Source: Prostheceraeus crozeri (lineage: Eukaryota > Platyhelminthes > Polycladida > Euryleptidae). Taken from it: a DNA stretch of 64,000 nt. Position 1 is the first letter of the stretch; the number at the start of each line of letters is the position of its first letter. The stretch is taken from positions 121,447 to 185,446 of the forward strand of contig CAJQUW010011596.1 in NCBI GenBank assembly GCA_907163375.1. Reading direction: 5' to 3'. Shown piece after piece: positions 48,215-61,374 of the stretch. A model generated the notes under the pieces. The model was given only the letters and a program-made list of their open reading frames with translations, ran no database searches and was not told the origin of the DNA. Both the position numbers and the translations under genes were made by a program.

Positions 48215-51200
48215 TAAGATTTACAAGTTAGACTAAGCGTTCTACTATTTGTAAATGAAAGATATAGTTTCAACAGTTTACAGATTGAAAATAAAGTTTC
48301 AATAGTGTGTGTGTGTGTATGTTAAGAATAAAGTTTTATCTGTTTGTATGTTAGAAATAGAATGAAGTTTCACCAGTTTACAAGTTAAGAATAAAGTTCT
48401 ATCTGTTTATATGTTAGAAATAAAATAAAGTTTCAATAGTTTGCAAGTTAAAAATAAAGTTTCAATAGTTTACAAGTTTCAATAGTTTACAAGTTTTAAA
48501 ATAAAGTTTAAATAGTGTGCAAGATAAAAAATAAAGTTTTAATAGTGTACACGTTGGAAATAAAGTTTTAATAGTTTATGTGCTTCAAAATAGAGTTATA
48601 ACAGTTTATATGTTAGAAATAAAATGAAGTTTCATCAGTTTACAAGTTAAGAATAAAGTTCTATCTGTTTGTCTGATAGAAATAAAACAAAGTTTCAACC
48701 GTTTACAAGTTAAAAATAAAGTTTCAACAGTTTACAAGTTAAAATTAAAGCTTCAACAATTACAAGTTAAAAATAAAACTTCAAAAGTTTACCAGTTAGA
48801 AATAAAGTTTCATCAGTTTACAAGTCAAAATAAAGTTTCAACAGATTATAAGTTAAAAGAAAAGTTCCAATAGTATGTGCATTAGAAATAACGTTTCAGC
48901 TGTTTGTATGTTAGAAATAAGATAAAGTTTCAATTGTGTGTACGTTAGAAATAAAGTTCTATCTGTTTCTATGATAGAAATAAAACAAAGTTTCAACCGT
49001 TAACAAGTTAAAAATAAAGTTTCAAGAGTTTACAAGTTAAAACTAATGTTTCAATAGTGTATGTATGTTAAGAATAAAGTTAGAACAGTTTACAAGCTGA
49101 AATAAAGTTTTAATAGTGTACACGTTGGAAATAAAGTTTTAATAGTTTATGTGCTTCAAAATAGAGTTATAACAGTTTATATGTTAGAAATAAAGTTTCA
49201 ACAGTCTACAAGTTAAAAATAAAATTATAACTGTTTCAAGAGTTTACAAGTTAGAAATTAAGTTTCAATGGTGTATGCGTTAGAAATAAAGTTTTAGCTG
49301 TTTGTATATCAAAATAAAGTTTCAAGAGTTTACAAGTTAGAAATAAAATGAAGGTTCACCAGTTTACAAGTTAAGAATGAAGTTCTATCTGTTTGTATGT
49401 TAGAAATAAAACAAAGTTTCAACCGTTAACAAGTTAAAAATAAAGTTTTAAGAGTTACAAGTTAAAACTAATGTTTCAATAGTGTGTGTATGTTAAGAAT
49501 AAAGTTTTATCTGTTTGTATGTTAGAAATAGAATGAAGTTTCACCAGTTTACAAGTTAAGAATAAAGTTCTATCTGTTTATATGTTAGAAATAAAATAAA
49601 GTTTCAATAGTTTGCAAGTTAAAAATAAAGTTTCAATAGTTTACAAGTTTTAAAATAAAGTTTAAATAGTGTGCAAGATAAAAAATAAAGTTTGAACAGT
49701 TTACAAGCTGAAATAAAGTTTTAATAGTGTACACGTTGGAAATAAAGTTTTAATAGTTTATGTGCTTCAAAATAGAGTTATAACAGTTTATATGTTAGAA
49801 ATAAAATGAAGTTTCATCAGTTTACAAGTTAAGAATAAAGTTCTATCTGTTTGTCTGATAGAAATAAAACAAAGTTTCAACCGTTTACAAGTTAAAAATA
49901 AAGTTTCAACAGTTTACAAGTTAAAATTAAAGCTTCAACAATTACAAGTTAAAAATAAAACTTCAAAAGTTTACCAGTTAGAAATAAAGTTTCATCAGTT
50001 TACAAGTCAAAATAAAGTTTCAACAGATTATAAGTTAAAAGAAAAGTTCCAATAGTATGTGCATTAGAAATAACGTTTCAGCTGTTTGTATGTTAGAAAT
50101 AAGATAAAGTTTCAATTGTGTGTACGTTAGAAATAAAGTTCTATCTGTTTCTATGATAGAAATAAAACAAAGTTTCAACCGTTAACAAGTTAAAAATAAA
50201 GTTTCAAGAGTTTACAAGTTAAAACTAATGTTTCAATAGTGTATGTATGTTAAGAATAAAGTTAGAACAGTTTACAAGCTGAAATAAAGTTTTAATAGTG
50301 TACACGTTGGAAATAAAGTTTTAATAGTTTATGTGCTTCAAAATAGAGTTATAACAGTTTATATGTTAGAAATAAAATGAAGTTTCATCAGTTTACAAGT
50401 TAAGAATAAAGTTCTATCTGTTTGTATGTTAGAAATAAAACAAAGTTTCAACCGTTAACAAGTTAAAAATAAAGTTTTAAGAGTTTACAAGTTTAACTAA
50501 TGTTTCAATAGTGTGTGTATGTTAAGAATAAAGTTTTATCTGTTTGTATGTTAGAAATAGAATGAAGTTTCACCAGTTTACAAGTTACGAATAAAGTTCT
50601 ATCTCTTTAAGTTTATAAGTTAAGAATAAAGTTCTATCTGTTTATATGTTAGAAATAGAATGAAGTTTCACCAGTTTACAAGTTAAGAATAAAGTTCTAT
50701 CTGTTTATATGTTAGAAATAAAATAAAGTTTCAACAGTCTACAAGTTAAAAATAAAATTATAACTGTTTCAAGAGTTTACAAGTTAGAAATTAAGTTTCA
50801 ATGGTGTATGCGTTAGAAATAAAGTTTTAGCTGTTTGTATATCAAAATAAAGTTTCAAGAGTTTACAAGTTAGAAATAAAATGAAGGTTCACCAGTTTAC
50901 AAGTTAAGAATGAAGTTCTATCTGTTTGTATGTTAGAAATAAAACAAAGTTTCAACCGTTAACAAGTTAAAAATAAAGTTTTAAGAGTTACAAGTTAAAA
51001 CTAATGTTTCAATAGTGTGTGTATGTTAAGAATAAAGTTTTATCTGTTTGTATGTTAGAAATAGAATGAAGTTTCAACAGTTTACAAGTTAAGAATAAAG
51101 TTCTATCTGTTTATATGTTAGAAATAAAATAAAGTTTCAATAGTTTGCAAGTTAAAAATAAAGTTTCAATAGTTTACAAGTTTTAAAATAAAGTTTAAAT

Positions 51201-53580
51201 AGTGTGCAAGATAAAAAATAAAGTTTGAACAGTTTACAAGCTGAAATAAAGTTTTAATAGTGTACACGTTGGAAATAAAGTTTTAATAGTTTATGTGCTT
51301 CAAAATAGAGTTATAACAGTTTATATGTTAGAAATAAAATGAAGTTTCATCAGTTTACAAGTTAAGAATAAAGTTCTATCTGTTTGTATGATAGAAATAA
51401 AACAAAGTTTCAACCGTTTACAAGTTAAAATAAAGTTTCACCAGTGTACAAGTTAGAAATAAAGTTTCAATAGTGTATATGTTAGAAATAAAGTTTTAGC
51501 TGTTTGTATATGAAAAACTAAGTTTCAAGAGTTTACAAGTTAAAAAATAAAGTTTCAATGGTGTATACGTTAGAAATAAAGTTTTAGCTGTTTGTATATC
51601 AAAATAAAGTTTCAAGAGTTTACAAGTTAGAAATAAAGTTTCAACAGTGTGCACGTTAAGAATAAAGTTTCAATAGTGTGTATGTTAAGAATAAAGTTCT
51701 ATCTGTTTATATGTTAGAAATAAAAATGAAGGTTCATCAGTTTACAAGTTAAGAATAAAGTTTTATCTGTTTGTATGTTAGAAATAAAATAAAGTTTCGA
51801 CCGTTAACAAGTTAAAAATAAAGTTTCAGATTAAAATAAAGTTTCAATAGTGTGTATGATGGAAATAAAGTTTAAGCGCTTTGTGCGTCAGAAATAAAGT
51901 TTCAACCGTTTACAAGTTAAAAATAAAGTTTCAACAGTGTGTACGTTAAGAATAAAGTTCTATCTGTTTATATGTTAGAAATAAAAATAAAGGTTCACCA
52001 GTTTACAGGTTAAGAATAAAGTTTTATCTGCTTGTATGTCAGAAATGAAATAAAGTTTCACCAGTTTAAAAGTTAAGAATAAAGTTTCAATAGTGTGTAT
52101 GTTAGAAATAAAGTTTCAATAGTGTGTATGTTAAGAATAAAGTTCTATCTGTTTATATGTTAGAAATAAAAATGAAGGTTCACCAGTTTGCAAGTTAAGA
52201 ATAAAGTTTTATCTGCTTGCATGTCAGAAATGAAATAAAGTTTCACCAGTTTAAAAGTTAAGAATAAAGTTTCACCAGTTTAAAAGTTAAGAATAAAGTT
52301 TCAATAGTGTGTATGTTAAGAATAAAGTTCTATCTGTTTATATGTTAGAAATAAAATGAAGTTTCAATAGTGTGTATGTTAAGAATAAAGTTCTATCTGT
52401 TTATATGTTAGAAATAAAATGAAGGTTCACCAGTTTACAAGTTAAGAATAAATTTTATCTGCTTGTATGTTAGAAATAAAATAAAGTTTCACCGATTTAC
52501 AAGTTAAAAAATAAAGTTTCAATAGTTAACACGTTAAAAATAAAGTTTCAATAGTGTGTATGTTAAGAATAAAGTTCTATCTGTTTGTATATTAGAAAGA
52601 AAATGAAGGTTCATCAGTTTACAAGTTAATAATAAAGTTTTATCTGTTTGTATGTTAGAAATAAAACATAGTTTCAACCGTTGACAAGTTAAAAATAAAG
52701 TTTCAATAGTTTGCGAGTTAAAACTAATGTTTCAATAGTGCGTATGTTAAGAATAAAGTTTTATCTGTTTGTATGTTAGAAATAAAATGAAGCTTCGCCA
52801 GTTTACAAGTTTAGAATAAAGTTTTATCAGCTTGTATGTTAGAAATAAAATGAAGTTTCACCAGTTTACAAATTAAAAATAAAGTTTCAATAGTGTGTAC
52901 GTTAGAAATAAAGTTTCAACCGTTTACAAGTTAAAATAAAGTTTCAACAGTGTCTACGTTAGAAATAAAGTTTTATCTGTTTGTAAAGTTCGATCGTAGG
53001 ATTTACTAGTTTGCAAGTTAGACTCAGCATTCTACTAGTTGTAAATGAAAATAACGTTTCAACAGTTTACAGATTAAAATAAAGTTTCAATAGTGTATAT
53101 GATGGAAATAAAGTTTAAGCGCTTTGTGCGTTAGAAATAAAGTTTCAGCCGTTGACAAGTTAAAAATAAAGTTTCAACAGTGTGTACGTTAGAAATAAAG
53201 TTTCAACAGTTTACAAGTTGAAAAATAAAGTTTCAACAGTGTGTACGTTAGAAATAAATGAAAGTAAGAACTTCATCGTATGAGTATTCAAAGCATGTTT
53301 TGTAAATCAAATGTGTGTAGTCCTGACATGATAGAATCGCGTTAGAAATAAAGTTTCAGCCGTTTACAAGTTAAAGATAAAGTTTCAACAGTGTGTACGT
53401 TAGAAATAAAGTTTTAGCTGTTTATATGTTAGAAACAAAATAAAGTTTCACAGTTTACAAGTTGAAAAATAAAGTTTCAACAGTGTGTACGTTAGAAATA
53501 AATGAAAGTAAGAACTTCATCGTATGAGTATTCAAAACATGTTTTGTAAATCAAATGTGTGTAGTCCTGACATGATAGAA
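48215..53580 (+). repeat. AATAAA minisatellite, left arm
   Basis: About 5.4 kb of a roughly 28-bp unit on the theme AATAAAGTTTCAACAGT followed by ttacaagttaga. Most units contain AATAAA on the plus strand. Variant units (for example 'gttctatctgtttgtatgtt' and 'tatgtgcttcaaaatagag') recur in blocks, giving higher-order repetition. The 'gtgcttcaaaatagag' marker occurs five times here and three times in the right arm, which accounts for the 1.18-kb length difference. An 85-bp non-repeat segment starting 'tgaaagtaagaacttcatcg' occurs twice near the centre. Nothing is encoded. Confidence 0.95.
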
Positions 53581-53612
53581 TCAAGCTTGACAAACGCGTT
53601 TGTCAAGTTCAT
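53581..53612. repeat. palindrome centre with imperfect hairpin tip
   Basis: The core CTTGACAAACGCGTTTGTCAAG is a perfect 22-bp palindrome at 53586-53607. Just outside, the left side reads 'gaatcaag' and the right side, inverted, 'gaatcaaatgaa', a 4-nt asymmetry. Beyond that the arms pair again without a spacer. The symmetry axis falls between 53596 and 53597. Confidence 0.9.
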
Positions 53613-56600
53613 TTGATTCTATCATGTCAGGACTACACACATTTGATTTACAAAACATGTTTTGAATACTCATACGATGAAGTTCTTACTTTCATTTATT
53701 TCTAACGTACACACTGTTGAAACTTTATTTTTCAACTTGTAAACTGTGAAACTTTATTTTGTTTCTAACATATAAACAGCTAAAACTTTATTTCTAACGT
53801 ACACACTGTTGAAACTTTATCTTTAACTTGTAAACGGCTGAAACTTTATTTCTAACGCGATTCTATCATGTCAGGACTACACACATTTGATTTACAAAAC
53901 ATGCTTTGAATACTCATACGATGAAGTTCTTACTTTCATTTATTTCTAACGTACACACTGTTGAAACTTTATTTTTCAACTTGTAAACTGTTGAAACTTT
54001 ATTTCTAACGTACACACTGTTGAAACTTTATTTTTAACTTGTCAACGGCTGAAACTTTATTTCTAACGCACAAAGCGCTTAAACTTTATTTCCATCATAT
54101 ACACTATTGAAACTTTATTTTAATCTGTAAACTGTTGAAACGTTATTTTCATTTACAACTAGTAGAATGCTGAGTCTAACTTGCAAACTAGTAAATCCTA
54201 CGATCGAACTTTACAAACAGATAAAACTTTATTTCTAACGTAGACACTGTTGAAACTTTATTTTAACTTGTAAACGGTTGAAACTTTATTTCTAACGTAC
54301 ACACTATTGAAACTTTATTTTTAATTTGTAAACTGGTGAAACTTCATTTTATTTCTAACATACAAGCTGATAAAACTTTATTCTAAACTTGTAAACTGGC
54401 GAAGCTTCATTTTATTTCTAACATACAAACAGATAAAACTTTATTCTTAACATACGCACTATTGAAACATTAGTTTTAACTCGCAAACTATTGAAACTTT
54501 ATTTTTAACTTGTCAACGGTTGAAACTATGTTTTATTTCTAACATACAAACAGATAAAACTTTATTATTAACTTGTAAACTGATGAACCTTCATTTTCTT
54601 TCTAATATACAAACAGATAGAACTTTATTCTTAACATACACACTATTGAAACTTTATTTTTAACGTGTTAACTATTGAAACTTTATTTTTTAACTTGTAA
54701 ATCGGTGAAACTTTATTTTATTTCTAACATACAAGCAGATAAAATTTATTCTTAACTTGTAAACTGGTGAACCTTCATTTTATTTCTAACATATAAACAG
54801 ATAGAACTTTATTCTTAACATACACACTATTGAAACTTCATTTTATTTCTAACATATAAACAGATAGAACTTTATTCTTAACATACACACTATTGAAACT
54901 TTATTCTTAACTTTTAAACTGGTGAAACTTTATTCTTAACTTTTAAACTGGTGAAACTTTATTTCATTTCTGACATGCAAGCAGATAAAACTTTATTCTT
55001 AACTTGCAAACTGGTGAACCTTCATTTTTATTTCTAACATATAAACAGATAGAACTTTATTCTTAACATACACACTATTGAAACTTTATTTCTAACATAC
55101 ACACTATTGAAACTTTATTCTTAACTTTTAAACTGGTGAAACTTTATTTCATTTCTGACATACAAGCAGATAAAACTTTATTCTTAACCTGTAAACTGGT
55201 GAACCTTTATTTTTATTTCTAACATATAAACAGATAGAACTTTATTCTTAACGTACACACTGTTGAAACTTTATTTTTAACTTGTAAACGGTTGAAACTT
55301 TATTTCTGACGCACAAAGCGCTTAAACTTTATTTCCATCATACACACTATTGAAACTTTATTTTAATCTGAAACTTTATTTTTAACTTGTTAACGGTCGA
55401 AACTTTATTTTATTTCTAACATACAAACAGATAAAACTTTATTCTTAACTTGTAAACTGATGAACCTTCATTTTTATTTCTAACATATAAACAGATAGAA
55501 CTTTATTCTTAACATACACACTATTGAAACTTTATTCTTAACGTGCACACTGTTGAAACTTTATTTCTAACTTGTAAACTCTTGAAACTTTATTTTGATA
55601 TACAAACAGCTAAAACTTTATTTCTAACGTATACACCATTGAAACTTTATTTTTTAACTTGTAAACTCTTGAAACTTAGTTTTTCATATACAAACAGCTA
55701 AAACTTTATTTCTAACATATACACTATTGAAACTTTATTTCTAACTTGTACACTGGTGAAACTTTATTTTAACTTGTAAACGGTTGAAACTTTGTTTTAT
55801 TTCTATCATACAAACAGATAGAACTTTATTCTTAACTTGTAAACTGATGAAACTTCATTTTATTTCTAACATATAAACTGTTATAACTCTATTTTGAAGC
55901 ACATAAACTATTAAAACTTTATTTCCAACGTGTACACTATTAAAACTTTATTTCAGCTTGTAAACTGTTCAAACTTTATTTTTTATCTTGCACACTATTT
56001 AAACTTTATTTTAAAACTTGTAAACTATTGAAACTTTATTTTTAACTTGCAAACTATTGAAACTTTATTTTATTTCTAACATATAAACAGATAGAACTTT
56101 ATTCTTAACTTGTAAACTGGTGAAACTTCATTCTATTTCTAACATACAAACAGATAAAACTTTATTCTTAACATACACACACTATTGAAACATTAGTTTT
56201 AACTTGTAACTCTTAAAACTTTATTTTTAACTTGTTAACGGTTGAAACTTTGTTTTATTTCTAACATACAAACAGATAGAACTTCATTCTTAACTTGTAA
56301 ACTGGTGAACCTTCATTTTATTTCTAACTTGTAAACTCTTGAAACTTTATTTTGATATACAAACAGCTAAAACTTTATTTCTAACGCATACACCATTGAA
56401 ACTTAATTTCTAACTTGTAAACTCTTGAAACAGTTATAATTTTATTTTTAACTTGTAGACTGTTGAAACTTTATTTTATTTCTAACATATAAACAGATAG
56501 AACTTTATTCTTAACTTGTAAACTGGTGAAACTTCATTCTATTTCTAACATATAAACAGATAGAACTTTATTCTTAACTTATAAACTTAAAGAGATAGAA

Positions 56601-57800
56601 CTTTATTCGTAACTTGTAAACTGGTGAAACTTCATTCTATTTCTAACATACAAACAGATAAAACTTTATTCTTAACATACACACACTATTGAAACATTAG
56701 TTAAACTTGTAAACTCTTAAAACTTTATTTTTAACTTGTTAACGGTTGAAACTTTGTTTTATTTCTAACATACAAACAGATAGAACTTTATTCTTAACTT
56801 GTAAACTGATGAAACTTCATTTTATTTCTAACATATAAACTGTTATAACTCTATTTTGAAGCACATAAACTATTAAAACTTTATTTCCAACGTGTACACT
56901 ATTAAAACTTTATTTCAGCTTGTAAACTGTTCTAACTTTATTCTTAACATACATACACTATTGAAACATTAGTTTTAACTTGTAAACTCTTGAAACTTTA
57001 TTTTTAACTTGTTAACGGTTGAAACTTTGTTTTATTTCTATCATAGAAACAGATAGAACTTTATTTCTAACGTACACACAATTGAAACTTTATCTTATTT
57101 CTAACATACAAACAGCTGAAACGTTATTTCTAATGCACATACTATTGGAACTTTTCTTTTAACTTATAATCTGTTGAAACTTTATTTTGACTTGTAAACT
57201 GATGAAACTTTATTTCTAACTGGTAAACTTTTGAAGTTTTATTTTTAACTTGTAATTGTTGAAGCTTTAATTTTAACTTGTAAACTGTTGAAACTTTATT
57301 TTTAACTTGTAAACGGTTGAAACTTTGTTTTATTTCTATCAGACAAACAGATAGAACTTTATTCTTAACTTGTAAACTGATGAAACTTCATTTTATTTCT
57401 AACATATAAACTGTTATAACTCTATTTTGAAGCACATAAACTATTAAAACTTTATTTCCAACGTGTACACTATTAAAACTTTATTTTTTATCTTGCACAC
57501 TATTTAAACTTTATTTTAAAACTTGTAAACTATTGAAACTTGTAAACTATTGAAACTTTATTTTTAACTTGCAAACTATTGAAACTTTATTTTATTTCTA
57601 ACATATAAACAGATAGAACTTTATTCTTAACTTGTAAACTGGTGAAACTTCATTCTATTTCTAACATACAAACAGATAAAACTTTATTCTTAACATACAC
57701 ACACACACACTATTGAAACTTTATTTTCAATCTGTAAACTGTTGAAACTATATCTTTCATTTACAAATAGTAGAACGCTTAGTCTAACTTGTAAATCTTA
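53613..57800 (-). repeat. AATAAA minisatellite, right arm
   Basis: This is the inverted counterpart of the left array, about 4.2 kb, with AATAAA on the minus strand. It lacks one block of about 1.18 kb present on the left; the remaining variant order is the same. The 'ac' microsatellite near 57696 mirrors the 'gt' run at 48303. Confidence 0.95.
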
Positions 57801-57878
57801 AAACATTTCATATGGACGATGATGATAATAGATGAAATAGTGTCAAATAAATTAAGATAGCTTACACTTCTGATACAG

Positions 57879-58416
57879 GGATAGCAATCGACTGCGATCC
57901 ATGTGTAAAGAGCTTGTTAGACTACGGAAGAGAGAAGTGTGTTATGTTGCGTGTGGCGCGTGAGTGTCCTCCCTTTCATTCCATTCATCAATTCGTCTCA
58001 TTGATAGAGACAGGTAGAACTCATGGCTCTCATAACGTATGCAATGGAAAGTTTTAGGCAACCTTCGACAGTTGGCTAAATGTCGCCCTGGCGCGAATGC
58101 ATACTACGTTGAGACAGAGGCAATCACTTGCAAACATGACGCAGAGAGGTTTAACAAGATTGACCATTGCCGAATGTCCCTTGCGGTATACATAGCTACG
58201 GGTTTCACCGCCGCCCTTTACAGGAACGCCCGTCGAAAGGAAGTATTACACCGAACTTCATTTGCAACGTTCAAGTTGACTGATAGCAGATTCAACTTAA
58301 TGATAGTATTCGCCAGTCCGAAGACTGCCCAGGGCAAACCGCGTGGAGGTTCTATCATGTCTTGCCCCATGGTGGCCCTTAAGAGAGCCGATGGTTCATT
58401 CTCGGGATTAGGTTGA
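57879..58416 (+). CDS. gene B2, right arm
   Basis: Inverted copy of the left-arm B2. Exons run about 57879-57959 and 58058-58416, with GTGAGT/ttttag borders. It points outward, away from the centre. The translation equals that of the left-arm copy. Confidence 0.4.
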
Positions 58417-58668
58417 CTATTGGCTTGAATAGTCAAGGGGTATGACGGTTAGGTTGTCATAAACCCTATACCGCCTAAGCCGTGCTGGTGCATCTGGCAC
58501 CTTTCGGATGCGAGTGGTATTCGGAGTCCACACCTCATCCGTCCAAATGATCCTCTTGATCTTCCCCTTCTTCTCATCCTCATCCCACTCGTCGAGGATG
58601 ACGAACTCGGGAATGGCGTTGTCTTCATCGATGAAGACGGGAATGTTGTCGGCAGATGTGGCTTCCAT
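58417..58668 (-). CDS. gene C, right arm
   Basis: Inverted copy of the 83-residue acidic/basic protein. The ATG is at 58668 and the stop directly abuts the B2 stop. The TATA box is at about 58709-58716 on the minus strand. Identical to the left arm. Confidence 0.6.
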   Translation of the reverse strand: MEATSADNIPVFIDEDNAIPEFVILDEWDEDEKKGKIKRIIWTDEVWTPNTTRIRKVPDAPARLRRYRVYDNLTVIPLDYSSQ

Positions 58669-58728
58669 CGTGACTTCAAATTGAATGAGAAGCGCTACAA
58701 TCTTCTGGCTTATATAGGGTTTTCAACA

Positions 58729-59360
58729 ATGAATTGCTCAACAGCGAATCAGAATGCTTCAGGGATAGCAATCGACTGTGATCCATGTGTAAAGAGCTTG
58801 TTAGACTACGGAAGAGAGAAGTGTGTTATGTTGCGTGTGGCGCGTGAGTATCCTCCCTTTCATTCCATTCATCAATTCGTCTCATTGATAGAGACAGGTA
58901 GAACTCATGGCTCTCATAACGTATGCAATGGAAAGTTTTAGGCAACCTTCGACAGTTGGCTAAATGTCGCCCTGGCGCGAATGCATACTACGTTGAGACA
59001 GAGGCAATCACTTGCAAACATGACGCAGAGAGGTTTAACAAGATTGACCATTGCCGAATGTCCCTTGCGGTATACATAGCTACGGGTTTCACCGCCGTCC
59101 TATACAGGAACGCCCGTCGAAAGGAAGTATTACACCGAACTTCATTTGCAACGTTCAAGTTGACTGATAGCAGATTCAACTTAATGATAGTATTCGCCAG
59201 TCCGAAGACTGCCCAGGGCAAACCGCGTGGAGGTTCTATCATGTCTTGCCCCATGGTGGCCCTTAAGAGAGCCGATGGTTCGTTCTCGTCGTATCTGAAA
59301 ATAGAAGGAAAAATAGATGAAATATATTCAAGTGATAGAGATGATATTAACTTACCATAA
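58729..59360 (+). CDS. gene B1, right arm
   Basis: Inverted copy of left-arm B1: exons 58729-58843 and 58942-59360 around a 98-bp intron. The open joined frame is 177 codons. The region upstream overlaps gene C's promoter in antisense, so the true 5' end of B1 is unclear. Confidence 0.5.
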
Positions 59361-59367
59361 GAGAAAT

Positions 59368-60462
59368 TTAGCCGGTTCGCGACCCCTTCGATGGTGATGG
59401 TTGAGGTAAGTATTTGGCCGGCAGTTTCCGCTTCCGGTGGCGCAGCTCCTTTATTTCGCCATCATGCTTTATAGAGACATGGAGACAGCGCATCTCCGCC
59501 ATTGCTCCCTCGTAGCACTCAAATGTGGAATCCAAGTCCTCACTCTCAAGGATGATGCTGTCGACGATTCTGCTCTTGATGATGGGAATGTGGAGCGTTG
59601 TTCGTCTCTCTTCTTTCTTCTGACTCTCAGTCAGGCTAGTCTTTAATTGCTCAATTTTTAAATTTGATACCTCTTCTTGAGCTTTTAATGATTTTATGTA
59701 AGTCGCCTGCTCAGTAACGCGTTTTTCGCTGGCAAGCGCCCTTTCGCGGAAAGATTCTAAATTGATCACTTGTGTCTTGAGGGCCCGAATCTCGGCTACC
59801 TGACCCTTCAGGTGGAAATTGTCATCCCTAAGGGCCGAACATTCATTTTTGTAACGAGTGAGCTCATCTTTTAATTTTGTGAGTGCATATTCCTGGCTCA
59901 CTTTTGCGATCTGGGTATCCTTATTCCAGCTGTTCGTCTGCTGCTTAATCCCCTTCTTTACTGGGGAAGGTGCGATTACTTTCTTTTTCGGGGAAGACTG
60001 ATTTGTTGGTTTTCCTATCTCTTCCGTGTCTTTAGTAATGACGACCTCCTCAGAATCGGAGTCATCTGAGCTGTCCAAATCGCTTAGTGGGGCCTTCTCT
60101 TCTGCTGTTGATGAGGTAGTGGCCGAAGCAGCAGGCTCCAAAATTGTTGCAATAGCCTCTTGTAGTGCTGCGTCAAGATCGACTGTTTCTTCGTTGAAGA
60201 AGGGTGCGATCACTTTGCCGATGTCTGATGTTATGTAATTGTTTGCCTTTTTGAGCGGACAGTCGGCGTGGGCGATGTAAAATTCCTCATGCTCTTTGCC
60301 TTTCAAAAATTTCAGGCAATGTGTACAGCCGGAAATAACGGCTCTTTCCTCGTGGAAGTGAGGCGTATTCTTGTACTTATTAATGTGACGTTTGAATTCG
60401 CCACCCCTCTTTATTTCTCCGCAAGAGCACTTTTTAAATAAAAATTTTGAGTTGCCTCCCAT
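59368..60462 (-). CDS. gene A, right arm
   Basis: Inverted copy of the 364-residue Cys/His and coiled-coil protein. The ATG is at 60462, after an acceptor at about 60479. The translation is the same as in the left arm. Zero amino-acid change while the flanking arrays differ by kilobases points to very recent duplication, gene conversion, or an assembly joining two copies of one locus. Confidence 0.75.
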   Translation of the reverse strand: MGGNSKFLFKKCSCGEIKRGGEFKRHINKYKNTPHFHEERAVISGCTHCLKFLKGKEHEEFYIAHADCPLKKANNYITSDIGKVIAPFFNEETVDLDAALQEAIATILEPAASATTSSTAEEKAPLSDLDSSDDSDSEEVVITKDTEEIGKPTNQSSPKKKVIAPSPVKKGIKQQTNSWNKDTQIAKVSQEYALTKLKDELTRYKNECSALRDDNFHLKGQVAEIRALKTQVINLESFRERALASEKRVTEQATYIKSLKAQEEVSNLKIEQLKTSLTESQKKEERRTTLHIPIIKSRIVDSIILESEDLDSTFECYEGAMAEMRCLHVSIKHDGEIKELRHRKRKLPAKYLPQPSPSKGSRTG

Positions 60463-61159
60463 TTTGTAACTTATGTATCTGTAAAGGAAGGATGAAATAG
60501 AATTACTAACAGGCGACATTGGCAGTCATTCTTATAATCATACAGCTAAATTGTGAGATTGGTGGAAAGTGTCGAACCTTTGAATCCGTTACAGGCATTA
60601 CTCAGAGGGGATCTTATCCCAACTCCAAGGCCTCGGCCCACAAATCCAACCTCCCGCGGACAGAGCGTGCGTCATATCACTGTGTTGGTATCCGGACCCC
60701 GATTTTGACATGAAAATCAGTGGATTGTTTACAAAGGTTGCAAATTCCAAGCCGAAGCTTGCCTCCCACAACTTTATAAATGTCTTAGTTGAATTCAGAA
60801 GGTTTGAAAATCCCGAAAATTGCCAAAAAATAGCGAATTTAAATTTTTCAATTTTTTTAGCACTACTTATGAAATTTTATAAGTAGTCTATCACTTAGGG
60901 CAGGTCAATAGCGACCGAACCTTTTTTGAATCAAGTCAAACGGACTTGTAGAAGCAAAGTTACAAGCCTTTAAAGTTTTGGAGTCTTTTATGGCCTGGAG
61001 ACGAAGGCCATCTCCTGGCTAACCTCTAAGTCTGACGCCTTAGCTGATATCAGCAATGAAATTTTCTAAGTCGGTTTCTTACAGAAACTCGGGATTTGGA
61101 ATGTCCGAAGCTATCATCGGAGCTCAGAGAGACGACTTACCGTTGACTATCTCTCGTAT

Positions 61160-61221
61160 TAATGACAAGTCTCTCTCGGTTCCCAGCTTATATAGTGTGT
61201 GGCGATCAGCTGATGACGTAA
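61160..61221 (-). promoter_or_regulatory. gene A core promoter, right arm
   Basis: Mirror of the left promoter: TATATAAG on the minus strand at 61187-61194, the initiator near 61163, and the CRE-like TTACGTCA near 61214-61221. The leader donor is near 61140. Confidence 0.7.
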
Positions 61222-61374
61222 CACCCATCATCCAAACACTAAAAAACCCGTCTATCTCCGGTTCTAGTGCTCCGATTGAGCTGGAAATACACCATTTCCA
61301 TGTAGAATTTGACGCTGAATCCGAATCTGGCCTCCGTTTTCCCATCCGATGCTTCGTTTTGGCTCTACAGTAGG

